From Streptomyces varsoviensis (GTDB lineage Bacteria; Actinomycetota; Actinomycetes; Streptomycetales; Streptomycetaceae): a stretch of DNA of 42,165 bases. The notes below the pieces were generated by a model. That model was not told the origin of the DNA, ran no database searches, and saw only the letters and a list, made by a program, of their open reading frames with translations. Below, one piece after another: positions 33,457-41,964 of this stretch (the stretch's first letter is position 1; each line of letters begins with the position of its first letter). The translations under genes and the position numbers were made by a program. Location: the NCBI RefSeq assembly GCF_000718635.1, contig NZ_JOBF01000038.1:1-42165 (forward strand), in the 5' to 3' direction.

Positions 33457-33537
33457 CCCCGGGCCGCCGGCCCGCGCCGGCCGGGTGGCCGCCGCCCCGC
33501 TGCCCCTCGCCCCAGTGACCCCGGGCCACCGGCCCGC
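33453..33537 (+). repeat. Direct repeat spanning a stop codon
   Basis: A 23-base segment at 33453-33475, which includes the TGA stop of the RsbW-like gene, recurs at 33515-33537 with one mismatch. The first copy contains the palindrome CGGGCCGCCGGCCCG, able to form a hairpin, so the duplication may supply two terminator hairpins between this gene and the convergent idi. The rest of 33457-33590 shows no gene. Confidence 0.7.
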
Positions 33538-33590
33538 CGGCGACCAGGTGCTTCCCCGCTCCCGGCCCGCCGGCGGCCCGAAGCCTTCCG

Positions 33591-34208
33591 CTACCAGCCC
33601 GCCTCCGGCCCGGTGATCTCCCTGATCGTCGGCCGCGCCGCGTCCAGCACCGTCCCGAACCACGCCGAGAACGGGCCCCGCCCGCGCAGCGCGTCCAGCT
33701 CGGCCGGCGTGACGAACGCCGTCTCGCCGATCTCCTCCGGGTCCGGCCGCAGCGGGTCCCGCACCAGCCCCGCGAAGAGGTGGTTGTACTCCTGCTCCAC
33801 CAGGCCGGACGCCGGGTCCGGGTGGTTGTAGCGGACCGTGCCCGCCTCGCGCATCAGCGCGGGCGCCACGCCCAGCTCCTCGCCGGTGCGGCGGGCGGCG
33901 GCGACGAAGGGCGGCTCGCCGGGGTACGGGTGGCCGCAGCAGGTGTTCGACCACACGCCGGGGGAGTGGTACTTGCCCAGCGCCCGGCGCTGCAGCAGGA
34001 GCCGCCCGGCGTCGTCGAAGAGGAAGACCGAGAAGGCGCGGTGCAGCCGGCCGGGGGCGATATGGGCGGACAGCTTCTCCGCCGTGCCGATGGTCGTGCC
34101 GTGCTCGTCGACCAGCTCCAGCATGATCGGTTCGGTGGCGGCACCGTTCGGGGCGGTGGGGACCGCAGCGGTGTCCGTCGCGCGGCCTTCGGCTGGTGTG
34201 ATCGGCAT
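33591..34208 (-). CDS. idi: Isopentenyl-diphosphate delta-isomerase, type I
   Basis: Interconverts isopentenyl and dimethylallyl diphosphate in the cytosol for isoprenoid synthesis. The 205-residue Nudix-fold protein has LLLQRRALGKYHSPGVWSN, the catalytic Cys in NTCCGHP, a Nudix-like AARRTGEELG and the catalytic Glu in EQEYNHLF. ATG 34208 is chosen because GAGGAT lies about 7 bases upstream; the frame is open to 34259. It lies 56 bases after the cation-efflux gene on the same strand and may share its transcript. Confidence 0.94.
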   Translation of the reverse strand: MPITPAEGRATDTAAVPTAPNGAATEPIMLELVDEHGTTIGTAEKLSAHIAPGRLHRAFSVFLFDDAGRLLLQRRALGKYHSPGVWSNTCCGHPYPGEPPFVAAARRTGEELGVAPALMREAGTVRYNHPDPASGLVEQEYNHLFAGLVRDPLRPDPEEIGETAFVTPAELDALRGRGPFSAWFGTVLDAARPTIREITGPEAGW

Positions 34209-34264
34209 GGACCATCCTCGTAGTCGGTCTTCGGCCATCAAGTCTGCCGTACGCGGCACCGGCG

Positions 34265-35203
34265 TCAGTGACAGAGCCTCGCTTCGTGCTCAGCATGTCC
34301 GCTCGGCTCCAACTGGAACGTGCAGTGCTCCACGTCGAAGTGGGTGCCCAGGCAGCCCTGAAGGTCGTGCAGCATCTTTCCGTGCCCCGTGGCGTCCAGG
34401 ATCTCCCGGTCCACCACCACATGGGCGGAGAGCACCGGCATCCCGGACGTAATGGTCCAGACATGCAGGTCGTGCAGGCCCTCCACCCCGGGCAAGGCCT
34501 CGATATGCGCCCGGACCGCGGCCATGTCGACATCCTTCGGCGCGGCCTCCAGGAGCACGTCGAGCGCCTCACGGAGCAGTTTGACCGTACGCGGCACGAT
34601 CATCAGCCCGATCACCAGGGAGGCCACCGGGTCGGCCCGCACCCACCCGGTAGCCATGATCACCAGGGCCGCGACCACCACCGCCAGCGAGCCCAGCGCG
34701 TCCGAGAGGACCTCCAGGAAGGCCCCGCGGACATTCAGGCTCTCCCGCTGGCCGCGCACCAGCAGCGCCAGTGAGACCACGTTGGCCACCATGCCGACCA
34801 GGCCGAAGACGACCGTCATGCCGCCCGGCACCTCCGCCGGGTCCGCCAGCCGCGCGACCGCCTCGAAGAGGATGAAGCCGCCGACGCCGAGCAGCAGCAG
34901 GCAGTTCAGCAGCGCCGCCAGGATCTCGGCGCGCGCGTACCCGAAGGTCCGCCGGGGGCTCGCCGGGCGGTTCGCGAAATGGATCGCCACCAGCGCCATC
35001 GAGACCCCGATCGCGTCCGTCGCCATGTGGCCCGCGTCCGCCAGCAGCGCCAGCGAACCGGTCAGCGCGCTGCCGACCAGCTCGGCGACCAGCACGGAGA
35101 AGGTGATCCCGAGCGCGATCCGCAGCCGCCCCCGGTACGCGGCCGCCGCCGTCGCCGTGGTGCCCGCGGACGGCGGCCCCGCGTGGTCGTGCCCTGTGCC
35201 CAT
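34265..35203 (-). CDS. Cation diffusion facilitator (CzcD/ZitB-like)
   Basis: Inner-membrane proton-coupled metal exporter, probably for Zn2+ or Co2+. The 312-residue protein has a His-containing N-terminus (GTGHDHAG), six membrane segments, and the metal sites LLADAGHMATD in TM2 (H/D pair) and EVLSDALGS in TM5 (D). The C-terminal cytosolic domain starts near residue 225 and ends with HVEHCTFQLE-like His-rich sequence. ATG 35203 has GGGAGG upstream. Between galE and idi on the minus strand. Selectivity is not certain from sequence. Confidence 0.94.
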   Translation of the reverse strand: MGTGHDHAGPPSAGTTATAAAAYRGRLRIALGITFSVLVAELVGSALTGSLALLADAGHMATDAIGVSMALVAIHFANRPASPRRTFGYARAEILAALLNCLLLLGVGGFILFEAVARLADPAEVPGGMTVVFGLVGMVANVVSLALLVRGQRESLNVRGAFLEVLSDALGSLAVVVAALVIMATGWVRADPVASLVIGLMIVPRTVKLLREALDVLLEAAPKDVDMAAVRAHIEALPGVEGLHDLHVWTITSGMPVLSAHVVVDREILDATGHGKMLHDLQGCLGTHFDVEHCTFQLEPSGHAEHEARLCH

Positions 35204-35341
35204 GGAGGAGCCTCCCGAGTCGGCGCCGCTCGGCCGGCGGCGGCCGGCCGGGTTCCAGCCAACTACAGGCGGGGGGCACCGGCAACGCGGCGCCGCGCCC
35301 CCCTGATCAAGACCCTGACCTGCGGAAATGGGCCATCGTGC

Positions 35342-36325
35342 TCAGCCTTCCAGGGCCTGCGGACGGTGGTGGCACCAGCCCTCCCAGGCCGAGGCGACCA
35401 TCGAGCGCACATCGTGCCGGGTGGCGAACCCCAGCTCCTTCGCGGCCAGTTCGCACGATGCCACGACGCGCGCCGGATCGCCGGGGCGGCGCGCCTCGAC
35501 GACCGGCTCGGGCCCCCGGTGCCCGGTGATCTCCCCGATCAGATCGGCCATCTCGCGTACGGACACCCCCTCGCCCGTGCCCACGTTCACCGTCAGATCG
35601 CCGCCGTCGCGCCCGGTCAGCGCCCGGGCCGCCGCCAGGTGCGCCTCGGCCAGGTCCTCGACGTGGATGTAGTCGCGGACGCAGGTGCCGTCCGGCGTCG
35701 GATAGTCGTCGCCGAAGATCCGGGGGGCCTCGCCGCGCGTGATCCGGTCGAACATCATCGGGATGATGTTGTAGACCCCGGTGTCGGCCAGCTCCGGGCG
35801 CGCGGCGCCCGCCACGTTGAAGTACCGCAGACAGGCCGTCGCCAGGCCGTGCGCCGCGCCCGCGGCCCGTACCAGCCACTCGCCGGACAGCTTCGTCTCG
35901 CCGTACGGGCTCATCGGCGCGCACGGGACGTCCTCGGTGACCAGCTCCACGTCCGGCATGCCGTAGACCGCGGCGGACGAAGAGAACACGACGTTCCTCA
36001 CCCCGGCGGCGACGACCGCGTCCAGCAGCTCCGTCAGGCCGCCGATGTTCTCCCGGTAGTAGTGCAGCGGCCGCTCGACGGACTCCCCGACCTGCTTCTT
36101 CGCCGCCAGGTGCACCACGCCCCGCACCTCGTGGGCGGCGAGCGTACGGTCCAGCAGCGCCCGGTCGCCGACCGGGCCCCGCACCACGGGGACCGACTCC
36201 GGCAGCCGTGCGGCGATGCCGCTGGAGAAGTCGTCGAGGACGACCACTCGCTCACCGGCAGCCGTCATGGCCCGCGCCACATGCGCTCCGATATATCCCG
36301 CCCCACCCGTGATCAGCCATGTCAT
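35342..36325 (-). CDS. galE: UDP-glucose 4-epimerase
   Basis: Interconverts UDP-glucose and UDP-galactose. The 327-residue extended SDR has ITGGAGYIGAHV at the N-terminus, FSSSAAVYG, the catalytic YGETKLSGE, and ACLRYFNVAGA and VRDYIHVEDLAEAH, all typical of GalE. ATG 36325 follows a TAGAGT box by six bases without a Shine-Dalgarno sequence, suggesting a leaderless mRNA. It is divergent from the surface-polymer operon at 36615 and may supply UDP-galactose to it. Confidence 0.95.
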   Translation of the reverse strand: MTWLITGGAGYIGAHVARAMTAAGERVVVLDDFSSGIAARLPESVPVVRGPVGDRALLDRTLAAHEVRGVVHLAAKKQVGESVERPLHYYRENIGGLTELLDAVVAAGVRNVVFSSSAAVYGMPDVELVTEDVPCAPMSPYGETKLSGEWLVRAAGAAHGLATACLRYFNVAGAARPELADTGVYNIIPMMFDRITRGEAPRIFGDDYPTPDGTCVRDYIHVEDLAEAHLAAARALTGRDGGDLTVNVGTGEGVSVREMADLIGEITGHRGPEPVVEARRPGDPARVVASCELAAKELGFATRHDVRSMVASAWEGWCHHRPQALEG

Positions 36326-36331
36326 GTCGGC

Positions 36332-36337
36332 ACTCTA
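36332..36337 (-). promoter_or_regulatory. Putative -10 element of galE (leaderless)
   Basis: Minus-strand TAGAGT, then six bases, then ATG 36325. No ribosome-binding site precedes the ATG. The remainder of the 289-base divergent region (36326-36614) shows TAGCCT at 36503-36508 as a weak -10 candidate for the plus-strand operon, and no gene. Confidence 0.45.
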
Positions 36338-36614
36338 CCCACACCGCCGCGACACGCTCATTTGTTCAGCGCGCCGGTGATCGACCATGCTGTCGCCTGC
36401 GCTCGCCCCGCGCCGGCGGAACTTGTGAGCGCCCTCGGACGTCCTGTCTGTCGGGGGAAGCCGGGGTGCACGTGCGGTGAACGGCGTCCGCCGGTGATCC
36501 GATAGCCTCTGCCGACGTGCCGCCCGCCCGGCCAGGGCCGAGGCGCACCAAGCCCGCTGCCCGGACGCCTGTGGACCCGTGGCCGCCATGCCAGCTTCCG
36601 AGGAGTGAGTTCGT

Positions 36615-38447
36615 CTGTCCACCGCCATTCTCACCGGCCCCCCGGTCGCCGGCTCGTCCCTCCCGGACGACCTGCGGTCGCTGGGCTTCGACGTGCGTAT
36701 GGCGGCCGACGCCGCCGATGCCGCGACGGCGCTCGCCGCGCTCCCGCCCCAGGACCGCGTGGCGCTGGTCGACGCCCGCTTCGTCGGGCACGTACACAGC
36801 CTGCGCCTGGCCCTGACCGACCCCCGCTTCCCCGCCGCCGCCGTCACCGGGGCGCTCACCGCGCGGCCCGAGGCGCGCGCCGCCCTGACCCGCGCCCTCG
36901 CGACGGCCGCGCAGAGCGCCCCCGGCGCCGCGCACACCACGGTGCGGGCAGCCGCGGCCGTACTGCCCGACGAGATCGCCGCCGCCCTGGACGCCGAGGG
37001 CACCGCCGTCCACCGGCCCGACCTCGGCATCCTGGTCGCCGCCGTCCCGACCGGCCCCGAGGCGCGCTCCGCGGCCCGCGGCGACGTCGAGGCCGTCGAC
37101 GACGAGGCCGTCCGGCTGCGTACCGCGGTCAAGTCCCGCGACGGGTTCTTCACCACCTACTGCATCAGCCCGTACTCCCGGTACATCGCCCGCTGGTGCG
37201 CCCGCCGCGGCCTGACGCCCAATCAGGTCACCACGGCCTCCCTGATCACCGCGCTCATCGCCGCGGCCTGCGCGGCCACCGGCACCCGGCCCGGCTTCAT
37301 CGCCGCCGGCGTGCTGCTGCTCGCCTCCTTCGTCCTCGACTGCACCGACGGCCAACTGGCCCGCTACTCCCTCCAGTACTCCACCCTCGGCGCCTGGCTC
37401 GACGCGACCTTCGACCGCGCCAAGGAGTACGCCTACTACGCGGGGCTCGCCATCGGCGCGGCCCACGGCGGCGGCCACGATGACGTATGGGCGCTCGCGC
37501 TCGGCGCGATGGTCCTCCAGACCTGCCGGCACGTCGTCGACTTCTCCTTCAACGAGGCCAACCACGACGCCAGCGCCAACACCAGCCCCACCGCCGCCCT
37601 CTCCGACCGCCTCGACAGCGTCGGCTGGACGGTCTGGCTGCGCCGCATGATCGTGCTGCCCATCGGCGAGCGCTGGGCCATGATCGCCGTGCTGACCGCG
37701 CTCACCACCCCGCGCATCGTCTTCTACGTCCTGCTCATCGGCTGCGCGCTGGCCGCCTGCTACACCACCGCGGGCCGCGTGCTGCGCTCCCTGACCCGCA
37801 AGGCCCGCCGCACCGACCGCGCCGCCCGGGCCCTCGCCGACCTCGCCGACTCCGGCCCGCTCGCCGAAGGCGTCGTACGGACGCTGGGCCGCACCCTGCC
37901 CACCGGCACGTACAACGCGCCGTTCTGGGCCCTGCTGGCCGCCGTCTGCCTCTTCGTCGGCCCCGTCTTCACCGGCAACGGCGGCACCTGGCGGGCCCTG
38001 CCGCAGGCCGTCGTCTACGCGGTCTTCGCCGGCTGCGCCGTCGCCCGGCCGCTGAAGGGCCCGCTGGACTGGCTGGTCCCCCCGTTCTTCCGCGCCGCCG
38101 AGTACGGCATCATCCTGCTGCTCGCCGCCCAGTCCGGGGCGAGCGGGGCGCTGCCCGCCGCGTTCGGGCTGGTGGCCGCGGTCGCCTACCATCACTACGA
38201 CACGGTCTACCGCATCCGCGGCGGCACCGGCGCGCCCCCGCACTGGCTGGTCCGGATGACCGGTGGACACGAGGGGCGGGTCCTGGTGGTCACGGCCGCC
38301 GCCGCCCTGTGGCACGGTCAAGGTCTCACCATCGCGCTGACGGTCCTCGCGGCCGCCATCGCGCTCGCGGTGCTCAGCGAGAGCATCCGCTTCTGGGTGT
38401 CCTCCAAGGCGCCCGCAGTACACGACGAAACAGGAGAACCCGCATGA
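36615..38447 (+). CDS. DUF5941 / CDP-alcohol phosphotransferase membrane protein, CTG start
   Basis: A 610-residue protein. Residues 1-~175 are a soluble alpha/beta region (STAILTGPPVAG...). A CDP-alcohol phosphotransferase membrane domain follows with the full catalytic motif: D242, D245, G246, A249, R250, G259, D263, D267. The C-terminal part, with more membrane segments, fits the actinobacterial DUF5941 family. The first standard start is GTG 36693, but sequence I recognise as family N-terminus continues upstream to CTG 36615. A GAGGAG (36600-36605) lies nine bases before that CTG and an in-frame stop lies at 36606-36608, so CTG is the likely start. Predicted to move a phospho-alcohol from a CDP-linked donor to a lipid or glycan. 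First gene of the operon; its stop overlaps the next gene (ATGA). The substrate is unknown. Confidence 0.85.
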   Translation: MSTAILTGPPVAGSSLPDDLRSLGFDVRMAADAADAATALAALPPQDRVALVDARFVGHVHSLRLALTDPRFPAAAVTGALTARPEARAALTRALATAAQSAPGAAHTTVRAAAAVLPDEIAAALDAEGTAVHRPDLGILVAAVPTGPEARSAARGDVEAVDDEAVRLRTAVKSRDGFFTTYCISPYSRYIARWCARRGLTPNQVTTASLITALIAAACAATGTRPGFIAAGVLLLASFVLDCTDGQLARYSLQYSTLGAWLDATFDRAKEYAYYAGLAIGAAHGGGHDDVWALALGAMVLQTCRHVVDFSFNEANHDASANTSPTAALSDRLDSVGWTVWLRRMIVLPIGERWAMIAVLTALTTPRIVFYVLLIGCALAACYTTAGRVLRSLTRKARRTDRAARALADLADSGPLAEGVVRTLGRTLPTGTYNAPFWALLAAVCLFVGPVFTGNGGTWRALPQAVVYAVFAGCAVARPLKGPLDWLVPPFFRAAEYGIILLLAAQSGASGALPAAFGLVAAVAYHHYDTVYRIRGGTGAPPHWLVRMTGGHEGRVLVVTAAAALWHGQGLTIALTVLAAAIALAVLSESIRFWVSSKAPAVHDETGEPA

Positions 38448-39196
38448 TCGGCCTCGTGCTGGCAGCCGGCGCTGGACGGCGTCTGCGCCCCTACACCGAC
38501 ACCCTGCCCAAGGCCCTGGTGCCGGTGGGCCCCGAGGGGGCGGAGGAGTCGATCACGGTCCTCGACCTGACCCTCGGCAACTTCGCGGAGGTCGGCCTGA
38601 GCGAGGTCGCCATCGTCGTCGGCTACCGCAAGGAGGCCGTGTACGAGCGCAAGGCGGCGCTGGAGGCGAAGTACGGCCTCAAGCTCACCCTCATCGACAA
38701 CGACAAGGCCGAGGAGTGGAACAACGCCTACTCCCTGTGGTGCGCCCGTGACGTCATCAAGCAGGGCGTGATCCTCGCCAACGGCGACACCGTGCACCCC
38801 GTCTCCGTCGAGCGGACCCTGCTGGACGCCCGCGGCCGGGGCCAGAAGATCATCCTCGCCCTCGACACGGTCAAGAACCTGGCCGACGAGGAGATGAAGG
38901 TCGTCGTCGACCCCGCCAAGGGCGCCCAGCGCATCACCAAGCTCATGGACCCCGCCGCCGCCACCGGCGAGTACATCGGCGTCACCCTCATCGAGGCCGA
39001 GGCCGCCGAGGAGCTCGCCGACGCCCTCAAGGCTACCTTCGAGAAGGACCCCGACCTCTATTACGAGGACGGCTACCAGGAGCTCATCAACCGCGGCTTC
39101 CGCATCGACACCGCGCCCATCGGCGACCTCAAGTGGGTCGAGATCGACAACCACGACGACCTCGCGAAGGGCCGGGAGATCGCGTGCCAGTACTGA
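38444..39196 (+). CDS. LicC-like sugar/alcohol-phosphate cytidylyltransferase
   Basis: A 250-residue nucleotidyltransferase. It begins MIGLVLAAGAGRRLRPYTDT and has LPKALVPV; the NNAYSLW segment is characteristic of the phosphocholine cytidylyltransferase (LicC) group, and ANGDTV and WVEIDNHDDL complete the fold. Predicted to make a CDP-activated phospho-alcohol for the two CDP-alcohol phosphotransferases of the operon. The substrate is inferred from the next gene to be a glycerol phosphate, but choline or a sugar phosphate is possible. Its ATG overlaps the preceding TGA by 4 bases; its end overlaps the next gene by 13 bases. Confidence 0.88.
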   Translation: MIGLVLAAGAGRRLRPYTDTLPKALVPVGPEGAEESITVLDLTLGNFAEVGLSEVAIVVGYRKEAVYERKAALEAKYGLKLTLIDNDKAEEWNNAYSLWCARDVIKQGVILANGDTVHPVSVERTLLDARGRGQKIILALDTVKNLADEEMKVVVDPAKGAQRITKLMDPAAATGEYIGVTLIEAEAAEELADALKATFEKDPDLYYEDGYQELINRGFRIDTAPIGDLKWVEIDNHDDLAKGREIACQY

Positions 39197-40245
39197 CGAG
39201 GCTCATCCCCTCGCCGCTGGTCGTCGACATCCGCGCCGGGGCCCTGAACGACCTCGCCGGCGTCCTCGCCGACCAGCGCATCTCCAGCTCCGGCAAGCTC
39301 GCCGTCGCCATCAGCGGCGGCTCGGGCGCGAAGCTGCGCGAGCGGCTCGCGCCCGCCCTGCCGGGCGCGGACTGGTACGAGGTCGGCGGCGGCACCCTCG
39401 ACGACGCGATCAAGCTCGGCGACGCCATGAAGTCCGGCCGCTACGACGCCGTCGTCGGCCTCGGCGGCGGCAAGATCATCGACTGCGCCAAGTACGCCGC
39501 CGCCCGCATCGGGCTGCCCCTGGTCGCCGTCGCCACCAACCTCTCGCACGACGGCCTCTGCTCGCCCGTCGCCACCCTCGACAACGACGCGGGCCGCGGC
39601 TCGTACGGCGTCCCGAACCCCATCGCCGTCGTCATCGACCTCGACATCATCCGCGAGGCCCCGGTCCGCTTCGTCCGCTCCGGCATCGGCGACGCGGTCT
39701 CCAACATCTCCTGCGTCGCCGACTGGGAGCTGTCCAACCGGGAGACCGGCGAGGCCATCGACGGGCTCGCCGCCGCCATGGCCCGGCAGGCCGGCGAGGC
39801 CGTGCTGCGCCACCCCGGCGGCGTCGGCGACGACGGCTTCCTGACCGTGCTCGCCGAGGGCCTGGTGCTCACCGGCATCTCCATGTCCGTGGCCGGCGAC
39901 AGCCGCCCCGCCTCCGGCGCCTGCCACGAGATCAACCACGCCTTCGACCTCCTGCACCCCAAGCGCGCCGCCAGCCACGGCGAGCAGGTCGGCATCGGAG
40001 CGGCCTTCGCGATGCACCTGCGCGGCGCCCGCGAGGAGTCCGCGCACATGGTCGAGGTGCTCCGCCGGCACGGCCTGCCGGTGCTGCCCGAGGACATCGG
40101 CTTCGGCGTCGAGGAGTTCGTCAAGGTCGTCGAGTACGCACCGCAGACCCGCCCCGGGCGCTACACCATCCTGGAACACCTGGACCTGTCCACCGACCAG
40201 ATCAGGGACGCATACGCCGACTATGCAAAAGCCATCAGTAGCTGA
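39184..40245 (+). CDS. Glycerol-1-phosphate dehydrogenase-like enzyme (iron-containing alcohol dehydrogenase superfamily)
   Basis: A 353-residue NAD(P)-dependent enzyme of the DHQ-synthase/GldA superfamily, most like sn-glycerol-1-phosphate dehydrogenase (archaeal EgsA, bacterial AraM). It has VVGLGGGKIIDCAK (cofactor binding) and VATNLSHDGLCSPVA. Likely metal ligands are D170 in SGIGDAVSN, H248 (or H252) in SGACHEINH, and H265 in SHGEQVG. The SRPASG segment is shared with G1P dehydrogenases. GTG 39184 has GGGAG upstream and gives MPVLTRLIPSP. Predicted to reduce dihydroxyacetone phosphate to sn-glycerol-1-phosphate, which the cytidylyltransferase could activate; both steps are inferred. Overlaps both neighbours. 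Confidence 0.85.
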   Translation: MPVLTRLIPSPLVVDIRAGALNDLAGVLADQRISSSGKLAVAISGGSGAKLRERLAPALPGADWYEVGGGTLDDAIKLGDAMKSGRYDAVVGLGGGKIIDCAKYAAARIGLPLVAVATNLSHDGLCSPVATLDNDAGRGSYGVPNPIAVVIDLDIIREAPVRFVRSGIGDAVSNISCVADWELSNRETGEAIDGLAAAMARQAGEAVLRHPGGVGDDGFLTVLAEGLVLTGISMSVAGDSRPASGACHEINHAFDLLHPKRAASHGEQVGIGAAFAMHLRGAREESAHMVEVLRRHGLPVLPEDIGFGVEEFVKVVEYAPQTRPGRYTILEHLDLSTDQIRDAYADYAKAISS

Positions 40246-41002
40246 ACTCCGCCCGGTCGTTCACCCCGCGGGCGTGAAGGACCGGCGCAGCGGTGAGCAC
40301 TGGGCCGGGCGCATGTACATGCGGGAGATCTCGCTGCGCTGCGACCGGTACCTGGTGAACACGCGGGTCACGCCCAACCAGCTCACCTACCTGATGACCG
40401 TCTGCGGCGCCCTCGCGGCCCCGGCCCTCCTGGTGCCGGGCGTCTGGGGCGCGGTGCTCGGCGTGCTGATGGTCCAGCTCTACCTCCTGCTCGACTGCGT
40501 CGACGGCGAGGTCGCCCGCTGGAAGAAGCAGTTCTCGCTCGGCGGGGTCTACCTCGACCGCGTCGGCGCCTACCTGTGCGACGCCGCCGTACTCGTCGGC
40601 TTCGGCATGCGCGCCGCCGACATCTGGGGCAGCGGCCGCATCGACTGGCTCTGGGCCTTCCTCGGCACCCTCGCCGCCCTCGGCGCCATCCTCATCAAGG
40701 CCGAGACCGACCTCGTCGGCGTCGCCCGCCACCAGGGCGGGCTGCCGCCCGTCAAGGAGGCCGCGTCCGAGCCCCGCTCCTCCGGCATGGCACTGGCCCG
40801 CCGCGCCGCCGGGGCGCTCAGGTTCCACCGGCTCATCCTCTGCATCGAGGCGTCCCTGCTGATCCTCGTCCTCGCGATCGTGGACTCCATCCGGGGCGAC
40901 CTCTTCTTCTCCCGGCTCGGCGTCGCCGTCATGGCCGGCATCGCGCTCCTGCAGACCCTGCTGCACCTCGTGTCCGTCCTCGCCTCCAGCAGGCTCAAGT
41001 GA
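40223..41002 (+). CDS. CDP-alcohol phosphatidyltransferase family membrane protein
   Basis: A 259-residue membrane protein with about six hydrophobic segments. The family motif is present as D91-C-V-D94-G95-E-V-A98-R99, then G108 and D112. The final Asp (D4) expected at position 116 is Ala; D120 is the nearest acidic residue. Predicted to transfer a phospho-alcohol from a CDP donor within the operon's pathway. ATG 40223 lies inside the end of the dehydrogenase gene (23-base overlap) and its TGA overlaps the next gene as GTGA. The acceptor is unknown. Confidence 0.88.
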   Translation: MQKPSVAELRPVVHPAGVKDRRSGEHWAGRMYMREISLRCDRYLVNTRVTPNQLTYLMTVCGALAAPALLVPGVWGAVLGVLMVQLYLLLDCVDGEVARWKKQFSLGGVYLDRVGAYLCDAAVLVGFGMRAADIWGSGRIDWLWAFLGTLAALGAILIKAETDLVGVARHQGGLPPVKEAASEPRSSGMALARRAAGALRFHRLILCIEASLLILVLAIVDSIRGDLFFSRLGVAVMAGIALLQTLLHLVSVLASSRLK

Positions 41003-41895
41003 GCGCCGCGGGCGCGCGCGTCGGCGCGGTCGTCCTCACCATGGGCAACCGCCCCGACGAACTGCGCGCGCTGCTCCACTCGGTGGCCGAGCAGGAGGGC
41101 GACGCGATCGAGGTCGTCGTCGTCGGCAACGGCTCCCCGCTGCCCGAACTGAAGGTCGACGGGCTGACCATACGGACCGTCGAGCTGCCCGAGAACGTGG
41201 GCATCCCGGCCGGCCGCAACGTCGGCATCGAGGCGTTCGGCCCCGGCGGCCGGGACGTCGACATCCTGCTCTTCCTCGACGACGACGGACTGCTGCCCGG
41301 CAAGGACACCGCCCGGCTGTGCCGCGAGGCGTTCGCCGCCGACCCGGAGCTGGGCATCGTCAGCTTCCGCATCGCCGACCCCGAGACCGGCATCACCCAG
41401 CGCCGCCACGTCCCCCGGCTGCGCGCCGCCGACCCCATGCGGTCCTCGCGGGTGACCACCTTCCTCGGCGGCGCCAACGCCGTCCGTACGGCCGTCTTCG
41501 CCCAGGTCGGCGGGTTGCCGGACGACTTCTTCTACGCGCACGAGGAGACCGACCTCGCCTGGCGGGCCCTCGACGCGGGCTGGATGATCGACTACCGCGC
41601 GGACCTGGTGCTGCACCACCCCACCACGGCCCCCAGCCGGCACGCCGTCTACCACCGCATGGTGGCCCGCAACCGGGTCTGGCTGGCCCGCCGCAACCTG
41701 CCCGCCCCGCTCGTCCCCGTCTACCTCGGGGTCTGGCTGCTGCTCACCCTGGCCCGGCGCCCGTCCATGCCCGCGCTGCGCGCCTGGCTCGGCGGTTTCA
41801 AGGAGGGCTGGGCCACCCCCTGTGGTCCTCGGCGCCCCATGAAGTGGCGTACCGTTTGGCGCCTGACCCGACTGGGCCGGCCTCCCGTGATCTGA
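40999..41895 (+). CDS. Family 2 glycosyltransferase
   Basis: A 298-residue GT-A fold glycosyltransferase. It has VGAVVLTMGNRPDELRALL at the start, ENVGIPAGRNVGI, the DxD-type LLFLDDDGLLPG, FLGGANAVRTAVF and the acceptor-side HEETDLAWRALDAGW motif common in rhamnosyl- and galactosyl-transferases of cell-surface glycans. GTG 40999 overlaps the preceding TGA (GTGA). One hydrophobic segment near the C-terminus (VPVYLGVWLLLTLA) suggests membrane association. In this operon it probably adds a sugar to a lipid-linked or polymer intermediate; donor unknown. Confidence 0.92.
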   Translation: MSAAGARVGAVVLTMGNRPDELRALLHSVAEQEGDAIEVVVVGNGSPLPELKVDGLTIRTVELPENVGIPAGRNVGIEAFGPGGRDVDILLFLDDDGLLPGKDTARLCREAFAADPELGIVSFRIADPETGITQRRHVPRLRAADPMRSSRVTTFLGGANAVRTAVFAQVGGLPDDFFYAHEETDLAWRALDAGWMIDYRADLVLHHPTTAPSRHAVYHRMVARNRVWLARRNLPAPLVPVYLGVWLLLTLARRPSMPALRAWLGGFKEGWATPCGPRRPMKWRTVWRLTRLGRPPVI

Positions 41896-41926
41896 CAGGC
41901 TCTTGTCTGAGAGCATCGGGCGCGAT

Positions 41927-41943
41927 CCGGGGCGCGGCCCCGG
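41927..41943. terminator. Hairpin between the GT2 and ABC-permease genes
   Basis: CCGGGGC-GCG-GCCCCGG forms a perfect 7-bp stem with a 3-base loop in the 69-base gap. It could attenuate transcription into the permease gene rather than end the operon. Confidence 0.5.
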
Positions 41944-41964
41944 CAGCGCACCTTGAGGACGAAA

